A stretch of 58,738 bases of DNA, from contig CAJTJC010000013.1 in assembly GCA_910576655.1 (NCBI GenBank), forward strand, positions 1-58,738, read 5' to 3'. A model generated the notes under the pieces. That model did no database searches. It was not told the DNA's origin and saw only the letters and a list, made by a program, of their open reading frames with translations. The first letter of the stretch is position 1, and every line of letters starts with the position of its first letter. Made by a program: the position numbers and the translations under genes. This stretch comes from an uncultured Christensenella sp. GTDB taxonomy: Bacteria; Bacillota; Clostridia; Christensenellales; Borkfalkiaceae. Of this stretch, positions 27,539 through 34,917 are shown piece by piece.

Positions 27539-28693
27539 TCATAAATTTATTTCTTCCACTGTACCAATAGCTTCCTTAACCAAAAAATCGACGTCAAGCT
27601 TTTCTTCTTCCTTTAAAACGTCGGCAAGCTTAGGACGCGTAACGGGGTGCTTTGGCAAAAATACGGTACAGCAATCCTCGTACGGCTCGATAGAGGTTTC
27701 ATACGTGCCAATCGCTTTACTGCGCTCGATTATTTCATTCTTATCGAATCCGCAAAGGGGTCTTAGCACCGGCAGTCTTTCTATAACGCTGTTCGAGGAA
27801 GTCATTCCCTCTATCGTCTGACTTGCAACCTGCGCAAGGCTTTCACCCGTAACGATACACTGAGCGCCGCACTTTTCCGCTATCTTTTCTGCTATACGCA
27901 TCATAAATCTACGAAGCAGCGTTACCATATACTCGCCGTTACATTTTTTGTGTATTTCTTCCTGAATATGCGTTACGGATACTACATTTAGTTTTGTACC
28001 GCAGCTGTATTCCGAAAGCTTTCTTGTAAGCTCGATTACCTTTTCCTTTGCCTGCAAATTAGTATAAGGATAGCTATGAAAATGCAAGCAATCCAGACTC
28101 ATTCCGCGCTTTGCAATCATGTGCCCCGCAACGGGGCTGTCTATTCCGCCCGATATTAGCAGCAAGCCCTTACCGGAAGAGCCGACGGGCATTCCGCCTG
28201 CTCCTTTTATAAATTCGTTAAATACTAATGCGGCTCCGTTCTCCCTCACGTCTACGTTAATAACAAAGGACGGATTGTGCACGTCTACCGACAGATTGGC
28301 GTTTGCTTCCAACATTCTTCCGCCCAACTCCGAATTTATCTGCATTGAGTTAAGCGGAAAAGTCTTATCTGCACGGTGCGTATCAACCTTAAATGTTCCG
28401 TAGCTGCCAGCTACAGCCTGAGCAGCTTTAAAAATTTCTTCCATCTCGGCCTTGACTTTCAAGCCGACGCTGTAAGAGTGTATTCCGAAAACCTTCGACA
28501 GCTTGTCAGTTATAAAATCCGTATCGCTTTCGTTAAAGTTTTCAACCAGGTATCTTCCGCTTTGCCTGCGAATTTCATGCCTAATCCCTTTAAGACTTTT
28601 TTCCAGATTGACCGAAAAAAGCCTTTCAAACCAGCCCCTGTTTTTGCCTTTCAGATGCATTTCCGCATATCTGATTATAATTACTTTTTCCAT
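27539..28693 (-). CDS. thiI: tRNA 4-thiouridine synthetase ThiI (short form)
   Basis: ThiI makes s4U8 in tRNA using persulfide sulphur from a cysteine desulfurase. The 384-residue protein has the N-terminal ferredoxin-like and THUMP domains and the PP-loop motif SGGIDSPVAG. It lacks the C-terminal rhodanese domain of E. coli ThiI, as in many Bacillota. The desulfurase gene is immediately upstream with a one-base gap, which fits the known ThiI–NifZ pairing. Confidence 0.94.
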   Translation of the reverse strand: MEKVIIIRYAEMHLKGKNRGWFERLFSVNLEKSLKGIRHEIRRQSGRYLVENFNESDTDFITDKLSKVFGIHSYSVGLKVKAEMEEIFKAAQAVAGSYGTFKVDTHRADKTFPLNSMQINSELGGRMLEANANLSVDVHNPSFVINVDVRENGAALVFNEFIKGAGGMPVGSSGKGLLLISGGIDSPVAGHMIAKRGMSLDCLHFHSYPYTNLQAKEKVIELTRKLSEYSCGTKLNVVSVTHIQEEIHKKCNGEYMVTLLRRFMMRIAEKIAEKCGAQCIVTGESLAQVASQTIEGMTSSNSVIERLPVLRPLCGFDKNEIIERSKAIGTYETSIEPYEDCCTVFLPKHPVTRPKLADVLKEEEKLDVDFLVKEAIGTVEEINL

Positions 28694-28694
28694 A

Positions 28695-29819
28695 CTATTC
28701 CATTACTTCTTTTCTATGTTTTACGATTTTATTCAATACTTCAGCCGCACGACAAGCTTCTTCGTCCGTATTTTCAGGCGAAAAGCTCAGCCTTAAAATA
28801 CCGTCGGCAACATCTTCACTATACCCGCAAGCAAGTATTACGCGTGAATAGCGTTTGCTTGCATTCGACGAACACGCCGAGCCCGTACCAATAATCAATC
28901 CGTTATCGTCGGCCTCGTGCATTATCGTCTCGCCGCGCACACCGTATGCGTTTAGCGTCAAAATATACGGCGAACCGTCTGTCGGAGATATAAAACCAAA
29001 CAAATCGCTATCCAGCCGCGAACGCAAAATATCATTTATTTTGCTTACTCTTTTAAAGCTTTCTTCCATCTCGGCATAACGGCTTAGCGCCGCATACTCG
29101 AAGCATTTAATCCCGAAAACGTTTTCCGTTCCGCTACGCACGCCCTGTTGCTGTCCGCCGCCGTAAATATACGGCTTTAAAACAAGATTTTTTCTTTTAA
29201 TCAGCGCGCCACAGCCCTTTACACCGCCTATTTTATGCGCCCCGACGGAATATAAATCGATATACTGATTAAGCCTGAAACTGATTTTTCCGTAAGCCTG
29301 CACGCCGTCGGAATGAAACAGCGCATATTTATTTTTAAGCTTTACACACTTTGCAATTTCGCAAATATCGTTAATCGCACCCGTTTCATTATTGACGTGT
29401 ATTACTGAAACAAGCGAAGTTTTATCATCAATCAAGCTTAAGAGGTGCTCGACGTCGACGCTGCCGTCACTATTGAGCTTTGCTAAACGCACCTCTATTC
29501 CGCACTGCTTAGCTTCGTTAACTGCCGAATATATCGCCGAATGTTCACCAAGCGTTGTTACGATATTACCGCGCTTCCCTCCGCAAAAAACAGCCTGATT
29601 GTCCGCCTCGGTCCCGCCGGAGGTAAAAATAACCGAAAAGCCGTTATCCGCAACGGTCGATAAAATATTTGCCGCAGCTTGCTTTACTTCGAGATTGATT
29701 TTGTGTCCCTCCGAATAGAGTGCTGAAGGATTGTAGAAATCATGCAGAAGATACTTTTCTGCTTGCCTTATGCTTTTTTCGTCAGGTATTGCCGTTGCGG
29801 CATTATCAAAATATATCAT
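28695..29819 (-). CDS. cysteine desulfurase (NifS/IscS family)
   Basis: The 374-residue PLP enzyme moves sulphur from cysteine to an active-site cysteine. It begins MIYFDNAATA and has the Schiff-base lysine in SVGAHKIGGVKGCG. The flexible-loop cysteine is in GSACSSNA. The short catalytic loop resembles group II-like NifS enzymes devoted to one partner. It sits between the YgjP-type gene, which it overlaps by 14 bases, and thiI, so its likely job is supplying ThiI. Confidence 0.93.
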   Translation of the reverse strand: MIYFDNAATAIPDEKSIRQAEKYLLHDFYNPSALYSEGHKINLEVKQAAANILSTVADNGFSVIFTSGGTEADNQAVFCGGKRGNIVTTLGEHSAIYSAVNEAKQCGIEVRLAKLNSDGSVDVEHLLSLIDDKTSLVSVIHVNNETGAINDICEIAKCVKLKNKYALFHSDGVQAYGKISFRLNQYIDLYSVGAHKIGGVKGCGALIKRKNLVLKPYIYGGGQQQGVRSGTENVFGIKCFEYAALSRYAEMEESFKRVSKINDILRSRLDSDLFGFISPTDGSPYILTLNAYGVRGETIMHEADDNGLIIGTGSACSSNASKRYSRVILACGYSEDVADGILRLSFSPENTDEEACRAAEVLNKIVKHRKEVME

Positions 29820-30450
29820 AAATTTTAGTTAAAAAATTAAAATTATTTAAGTTCTTTCTGCAAAGCTTATAATTCGGCTCGTGCTTGGCAACGAGCTTCC
29901 AAAAAGCCGCCGAATGGTTGAAATGCACCGTATGGCAAAGCTCGTGTATTATTACGTATCTTTGTAGGTAAAGCGGTAGCATAACCAACGCGCAGTTGAG
30001 CATTACTGCGCCTTTCCTGTCGCAGCAGCCCCAACGCGATTTGTAAGACTTTACGCTAAAATCAGCGCGCAAGCGTACCTGCTTCGCGGTTTGAATTGCA
30101 AAATTTATCAAATCGTCCGAAAAAAGCCTTATAATAGTCTTTTTTACAGACTGTTTGTTTTTTACGTAAAAAACACCGTCCTCGATTGTGTTTTTATCGG
30201 AAAAAATTAACGGAAACCTCTGACCGCCTATTAAAATTTCTGTATAATTCAATATGCTTTCATTATCGTCACGCTTAATGTTGTTCTGCGCAATTACCTT
30301 AAACAACCAGTCGGATTTGGATTCGATAAACTGTTCCACAACACCGTCACTCATTGAAAGCGGACAGCGAACGGTTATGACGTTATCCGCCGAGACCGAA
30401 ACAGTCACGCTTTTACGGGCGGAGCGGACGATATTGTAATCAAATGCCAT
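29806..30450 (-). CDS. YgjP-type zinc metallohydrolase (DUF45)
   Basis: The ~214-residue protein has the gluzincin-like motif HELCHTVHFNHS with the third ligand segment FWKLVAKHEPNYK, and the preceding CDRKGAVMLNCALVMLP block. These are the hallmarks of the YgjP/DUF45 family, predicted zinc-dependent hydrolases of unknown substrate. I chose ATG at 30450, nine bases after GAGGA; a TTG three codons earlier is possible. It overlaps the thioesterase stop by 11 bases. Confidence 0.85.
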   Translation of the reverse strand: MAFDYNIVRSARKSVTVSVSADNVITVRCPLSMSDGVVEQFIESKSDWLFKVIAQNNIKRDDNESILNYTEILIGGQRFPLIFSDKNTIEDGVFYVKNKQSVKKTIIRLFSDDLINFAIQTAKQVRLRADFSVKSYKSRWGCCDRKGAVMLNCALVMLPLYLQRYVIIHELCHTVHFNHSAAFWKLVAKHEPNYKLCRKNLNNFNFLTKIYDIF

Positions 30451-31171
30451 TAAACGCAATCCTCATCTGTACGCGGGTTTCGACTTCAACCTTTCCTTCA
30501 ACCAAACAGCAACCGTCTTTCTTCTCTTTGAAAAAATCTATCTTCTCGCCCTCTTTACACTGTTTGACGTAGGTAATCTGAACAGACCTCATACTTTTAC
30601 CGCGCAATTCGTCAACGGAAAAAACGTCAAACATAAAATCTGCATATTTTGTATTATTGACGTGAAAATAATGGTCGTAATCGGAATACGTTACGGTTTT
30701 GGAATAGCAAAAATTACCCGTTGAAACAGCAGGAATTTTCCAGTCCCTGAAATCTATACTTCTCTCAGTATTGCAGTTGTCGAAAAAATCTTCGGAAAAG
30801 AAAGTCGAAGCGGCTACGGGAACAAATTTATCCGTATCAATCATACACCAGCGCGCCGTACATACACCGACCTTCTCACTGCCGCAATAAAGCTCGAAAT
30901 CTCTTAAAAAAATAAGATGCTTTGGCTTCAACGGCCAAGTATGGACGGACAGCACGTCACCGAGCCTGATATTCCTGAATAATTCAATATACCAGTTTAC
31001 CACTATAAAGCCCTTATGCGCGGGTGCAAGGTTGTCATAACCGAAACCGAGCTCATCCGCAGACAGACACGCCGATTCCTCTAAAAAAGAAAGAAGTGAC
31101 GAAAGCTTCAAATTGTCAAACGCGTCCACGTCAGTATATTTTAAATGATACTCGTCGATATGTCTGTACAT
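30440..31171 (-). CDS. acyl-ACP thioesterase
   Basis: The 243-residue protein has two hotdog-fold halves of the FatA/FatB-like bacterial acyl-ACP thioesterase family. The first half includes SFLEESACLSADELG and the second the catalytic segment YSDYDHYFHVNNTKYADF with Asn and His. It would release fatty acids from acyl-ACP; chain preference cannot be read. GAGGTG precedes the ATG. It opens the operon with the YgjP-type gene, nifS and thiI. Confidence 0.9.
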   Translation of the reverse strand: MYRHIDEYHLKYTDVDAFDNLKLSSLLSFLEESACLSADELGFGYDNLAPAHKGFIVVNWYIELFRNIRLGDVLSVHTWPLKPKHLIFLRDFELYCGSEKVGVCTARWCMIDTDKFVPVAASTFFSEDFFDNCNTERSIDFRDWKIPAVSTGNFCYSKTVTYSDYDHYFHVNNTKYADFMFDVFSVDELRGKSMRSVQITYVKQCKEGEKIDFFKEKKDGCCLVEGKVEVETRVQMRIAFNGI

Positions 31172-31194
31172 CGTACACCTCGTTTTTTCAGATA

Positions 31195-31224
31195 TTATAA
31201 ATATAACACTTATAAATATAACAC
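31195..31224. repeat. perfect tandem duplication of a 15-base unit
   Basis: TTATAAATATAACAC is present twice in a row upstream of the thioesterase operon. On the minus strand the promoter-proximal copy ends in TATAAT (31193-31198). It could hold overlapping promoter boxes or an operator. Confidence 0.7.
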
Positions 31225-31276
31225 TTTTAACAAAAAAAGTCTAATATATTTTCTAAAATTGTTGTTTATGTGTGAC

Positions 31277-31293
31277 ATAGTACCTATTATTTA
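31277..31293. promoter_or_regulatory. possible FapR-like operator
   Basis: ATAGTACCTATTATTTA agrees at 14 of 17 positions with the Bacillus FapR consensus as I recall it (TTAGTACCTRDTACTAA). It lies between the divergent thioesterase and PadR genes, just upstream of the PadR promoter. No fapR gene is in the window. Confidence 0.25.
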
Positions 31294-31303
31294 CTGCAAA
31301 ATA

Positions 31304-31332
31304 TTGACACAAGTAGCATTTTATGATATAAT
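31304..31332 (+). promoter_or_regulatory. consensus promoter of the PadR gene
   Basis: TTGACA, 17 bases and TATAAT match the sigma-A consensus exactly, 24 bases before the start codon. Confidence 0.92.
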
Positions 31333-31356
31333 AACGTAAATTTACGGAGGATAAAT

Positions 31357-32649
31357 ATGGACGGCAGAGAATTTGACGATAACGGTCTTGAAACACCCGC
31401 ACCCGACGACGAGGCAAAAAGCGCAATAAGCGCTGACCTTATTCGCGGGCACATCAACACTATTATTCTGCGTACGCTTTACGAGCGCGACAAATACGGC
31501 TACGAAATTATCGAAGAAATCGAAAAAAAGAGCCACGGCCAATATTCGTTAAAGCAACCTACGCTTTACAGCGCGTTAAAGCGTCTTGAAACGCAGGGAT
31601 ACATAAACGCATACTGGAAAACCGACGAGGTTTCGTTAGGCGGCAGAAGGAAGTATTACACTCTCACCGACAGCGGCAGAGAAATCACCGAAAAGAATCA
31701 AGCCGAATGGGAATATTCGAGAACGGTAATAGATAATCTTATATCCGACCGCTCGTTTGATTTTTCTCAACCCGCCCCCACCCCCATTGATTTCAAAATT
31801 CTTAAAAAATCTACCAGCCGCGTTCCTGTCGTTAAGGAAGACGAAACTCCGTCAAAAGAAACGGAAAAGAAAGAAACCGAGCAGGTTTATAAGCCTGAAC
31901 CGCAGGCTCCGCAGATGAGCGAGGCAGAGCGTAAAATCGTCCATGAAAACTATTTACGACTGATTTCCGAGCCAGTGACGCAACACAAAAAAGAAGTTGA
32001 AGTAATGCCTGTCGCAGATAAAATCGATACGGAAAAGCTTATATACAACAACAAGCCCGAAACCGAAAGAGATTACAGAAACTTAATAAATAACCTATTC
32101 GATAAAACGGTAAAGAACCCCGCACCCTTGCAGGAAATAAACGTTAACGCATATCAGCCCGAAGCAAAGCCGAACGATTTGGCGACAAAAGCCGAAATGG
32201 ACGGACTCAAAGTCAATTCTACGGAATACGTTGTTAACAGCCGCAGGAAAAGTTACAACCTCGGCGGTACGTTACTTAAATGCTCCTTTATTATTGGTGT
32301 GGTAATGTTGTTTGAATTTGCACTGTGCTTATTGTTTAAAAACGAGCTGAAAATCAGTCTTGCTTATCCGTTCGTAATATTTGCACTTGCCTTGACGCAG
32401 CTGGCAATATTTGCTATTTTGTACTATACCGATATAGGCAAGATTATGCGGCGACCTTCCACCTCCGTTTATCTGACGGCTTGTATTATCGTAACGATAA
32501 TTGCAATAGCTATAATTTTTCTTGTTTCGCTGCTGCTTAAAGTCAACTTTGCTGCCGTGAGCGATATACTAAGCAAAATTATAATTCCTATACTCGTCGC
32601 TTTGAATATACCTATTTTTGCATTATGTTTTTATTCTTTCAGTAAATAA
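31357..32649 (+). CDS. membrane-anchored PadR-family regulator
   Basis: Residues ~30-125 form a PadR winged-helix domain (RGHINTIILRTLYERDKYGY, QPTLYSALKRLETQGYI, GGRRKYYTLTDSGRE). Residues ~135-300 are a charged, proline-rich linker. Residues ~305-428 contain four hydrophobic segments (about 305-327, 335-358, 371-394 and 405-427), so the DNA-binding domain is tethered to the membrane. GGAGG precedes the ATG. Ordinary PadR proteins are about 100-180 residues and soluble. The target genes are unknown; it is divergent from the thioesterase operon. Confidence 0.88.
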   Translation: MDGREFDDNGLETPAPDDEAKSAISADLIRGHINTIILRTLYERDKYGYEIIEEIEKKSHGQYSLKQPTLYSALKRLETQGYINAYWKTDEVSLGGRRKYYTLTDSGREITEKNQAEWEYSRTVIDNLISDRSFDFSQPAPTPIDFKILKKSTSRVPVVKEDETPSKETEKKETEQVYKPEPQAPQMSEAERKIVHENYLRLISEPVTQHKKEVEVMPVADKIDTEKLIYNNKPETERDYRNLINNLFDKTVKNPAPLQEINVNAYQPEAKPNDLATKAEMDGLKVNSTEYVVNSRRKSYNLGGTLLKCSFIIGVVMLFEFALCLLFKNELKISLAYPFVIFALALTQLAIFAILYYTDIGKIMRRPSTSVYLTACIIVTIIAIAIIFLVSLLLKVNFAAVSDILSKIIIPILVALNIPIFALCFYSFSK

Positions 32650-32666
32650 ACATAGACTACTTATAA

Positions 32667-32712
32667 AAAAATAGCCCGCTAAATTGCAACAAAGTTAGCG
32701 GGTTATTTTTTT
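32667..32712 (+). terminator. intrinsic terminator of the PadR gene
   Basis: AAATAGCCCGCTAA pairs with TTAGCGGGTTATTT around a 12-base loop, followed by seven T. Confidence 0.85.
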
Positions 32713-32751
32713 AAGTTTGTAAAATTAATTGAAATTTCTATTTCCTTTAAA

Positions 32752-33042
32752 TCAATTCTCGTGATAAATAATTTCCTTGTTATGCTCTTTGGCATAGTGC
32801 AATTCTTTTGAAACAGACTCGCCGATATATCCGCCTATATTTACAATATAAACGACATCGGACATTTCAATTTTCTTGAAATGTGCCTGCGCTAATTTTT
32901 CTATTTCTATTTTGCTTAGTTGACCAATTTTGTCTCCAATCGGTGTAAGAACACAATGCCCGCATTTAATTTCAAGCTCCATCGCAATTTCTTGCATTTG
33001 TTTTGCAAATTTCATACTGCCGCATAAAGTAACAACTTTCAT
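32752..33042 (-). CDS. small nucleoside deoxyribosyltransferase-like protein
   Basis: The 96-residue protein starts with VVTLCGSMKFAKQM and has VYIVNIGGYIGESVSKELHYA. This layout (CGSxxF near the N-terminus, GGYIGxSVxxE later) is that of small DUF4406/nucleoside 2-deoxyribosyltransferase-like proteins that may act on nucleotides. Function is not established. AGGAG lies five bases before the ATG. It stands alone after rny with its own promoter. Confidence 0.75.
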   Translation of the reverse strand: MKVVTLCGSMKFAKQMQEIAMELEIKCGHCVLTPIGDKIGQLSKIEIEKLAQAHFKKIEMSDVVYIVNIGGYIGESVSKELHYAKEHNKEIIYHEN

Positions 33043-33082
33043 GCTGACTCCTATCTCTCGCTAAATTTTATTTAATACAACT

Positions 33083-33110
33083 ATTATAACAAAACTAAAT
33101 TAAAAGGCAA
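33083..33110 (-). promoter_or_regulatory. promoter of the small deoxyribosyltransferase-like gene
   Basis: On the minus strand TTGCCT, 16 bases and TATAAT are seen. The -35 box lies within the downstream arm of the rny terminator. Confidence 0.5.
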
Positions 33111-33134
33111 GGAAAATGATATTCCTTGCCTTTG
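33101..33134 (-). terminator. intrinsic terminator of rny
   Basis: AAAGGCAAGGAA/TTCCTTGCCTTT forms a 12-base stem, followed on the minus strand by TTTTAATTT, 15 bases after the rny stop. Confidence 0.85.
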
Positions 33135-33148
33135 TTTACTTATATTAA

Positions 33149-34765
33149 TTATTTAGCATATTCGCTTGCACGGAATTCTCTGATTACGTTAACCTTAATC
33201 TGCCCAGGATATTCAAGCTCTTTTTCAATCTTTTTGGCAATATCCTTTGCAAGGAACAACGTCTGCGCATCGTCTACCTGTTCTGGCTTGACTATTACGC
33301 GTACCTCTCTTCCCGCCTGAATTGCGTAGCACTTATCAACGCCACGGAAATCGCCAGCAAGCTGTTCAAGCTTTTCAAGACGCTTAACGTAGTTCGTTCC
33401 CGTTTCCCGTCTTGCACCGGGTCTTGCGCCCGATATTGCGTCTGCAGCCGCAACAAGCACGGCTTCTATAGTGGTAGGCTCGCAATCGCCGTGGTGAGAA
33501 GCTATCGCGTTTATTACTTTCGCGCCCTCGCGATATTTCTTTGCAAGGTCAGCGCCAAGTTGAACGTGCGTTCCCTCCTGCTCGTGGTCGACAGCCTTGC
33601 CTATATCGTGAAGAAGTCCCGCACGTTTAGCAAGGTTAACGTCAAGTCCGAGCTCTGAAGCCATTAGACCTGCAAGCTGGGCGACCTCAATGGAATGTTT
33701 GTATACGTTCTGACCGTAACTTGTCCTGTATTTCAAGCGTCCAAGCAATTTAATGATTTCGGGGTGAAGTCCGAAAATACCGACTTCGAACATTGCACTT
33801 TCGCCCGCCGCCTTAATTTCGGCATCCATTTCTTTTCTTACCTTTTCAACGGTTTCCTCTATCCTTGCAGGATGAATTCTGCCGTCGGTAATAAGCTTTT
33901 CAAGCGAAAGCCTTGCTATTTCCCTTCTTACGGGGTCGAAACCCGAAAGAATAACTACTTCAGGCGTATCGTCTATAATAAGCTCGATACCCGTAGAATT
34001 TTCGATTGCGCGGATATTTCTGCCTTCGCGGCCGATAAGTCTCGCTTTCATATCGTCGCTGGGCAACTGAACCACGGAAACCGTAATTTCCGAAGAATGG
34101 TCCGCAGCGCAACGCTGAACCGCCAAAGAAATAATTTTCTTAGCTTCGAGCACCGCTTCGTCTTTTGCCGTCTGTTCGATATTCCTTACCTGAATAGCGA
34201 CGTCGTGACGAGTTTCTTCGAGTATTTCGTTCGAAAGCACTTGCTTTGCTTCCTCTTTCGTAAGCTGAGCCACTTTTTCAAGCTCGCTTATCATAAGCTC
34301 ATGCTGGTGATTGATTTTGTCCTGAGTGTTCTTAATTTCCTGCTCTTTATTTGCAAGGTCCTTCTTTTGCTGGTCAAGCGAATCGTTCTTTTTGTTAAGC
34401 GCGTCTTCCTTTTTGTCGAGCAAATCTTCTCTTTGCAAAAGTCTTTGCTCACGCTTCTGCAATTCGAACTTCTTCTCCTTGCTTTCCCTTTCAAAATCGT
34501 TTCTAAGCTGTAATTCCTGTTCCTTTACCTCAAATATTGCTTTGCTTTTCAACGCACTACATTCCTGCGTTGCGTCTTCGATCATTTTTTTTGTTCTTGA
34601 CTGAACATCACCTAATCTTTTGTTCATCAGTTTTTTATAAACTAAAATGCTGACAAACGTACCAATACCAAGTGCAACGACGAACGCACCGATTATAAGC
34701 CCTACAGCCAAACCAATGCTTACGTTGCTTGCAAGAAACAGGCTGCTTAATGTGTTGGTAGTCAT
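33149..34765 (-). CDS. rny: ribonuclease Y
   Basis: RNase Y is the membrane-bound endonuclease that starts mRNA decay in many Bacillota. The 538-residue protein has one N-terminal membrane helix (about residues 12-36) and a long charged coiled coil to about residue 200. A KH domain follows (KARLIGREGRNIRAIE), then an HD domain (HSIEVAQLAGLMASE, GLLHDIGKA, ASHHGDCEP). AGGAGG lies before the ATG. It is a single-gene unit with its own promoter and terminator. Confidence 0.97.
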   Translation of the reverse strand: MTTNTLSSLFLASNVSIGLAVGLIIGAFVVALGIGTFVSILVYKKLMNKRLGDVQSRTKKMIEDATQECSALKSKAIFEVKEQELQLRNDFERESKEKKFELQKREQRLLQREDLLDKKEDALNKKNDSLDQQKKDLANKEQEIKNTQDKINHQHELMISELEKVAQLTKEEAKQVLSNEILEETRHDVAIQVRNIEQTAKDEAVLEAKKIISLAVQRCAADHSSEITVSVVQLPSDDMKARLIGREGRNIRAIENSTGIELIIDDTPEVVILSGFDPVRREIARLSLEKLITDGRIHPARIEETVEKVRKEMDAEIKAAGESAMFEVGIFGLHPEIIKLLGRLKYRTSYGQNVYKHSIEVAQLAGLMASELGLDVNLAKRAGLLHDIGKAVDHEQEGTHVQLGADLAKKYREGAKVINAIASHHGDCEPTTIEAVLVAAADAISGARPGARRETGTNYVKRLEKLEQLAGDFRGVDKCYAIQAGREVRVIVKPEQVDDAQTLFLAKDIAKKIEKELEYPGQIKVNVIREFRASEYAK

Positions 34766-34833
34766 AAAGCCTCCTGATTATTTAATTTGAATATATACGA
34801 AATCCTTACGGACATGTTTATATCTTATTATAA

Positions 34834-34862
34834 TTTTACACCTATTTACGGCAAAAGTCAAT
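34834..34862 (-). promoter_or_regulatory. promoter of rny
   Basis: On the minus strand TTGACT, 17 bases and TAAAAT are followed by a leader of about 60 bases before the rny start. Confidence 0.75.
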
Positions 34863-34889
34863 TTAATAAATTAAATTGTTTCGGACAAT

Positions 34890-34917
34890 ATAAAAAAAGC
34901 GGTCTATCGCCGCTTTA
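34890..34917 (-). terminator. intrinsic terminator of the ftsK–nadE operon
   Basis: AAAGCGG/CCGCTTT around a seven-base loop, followed on the minus strand by a T run. The stem overlaps the nadE stop codon. Confidence 0.8.
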
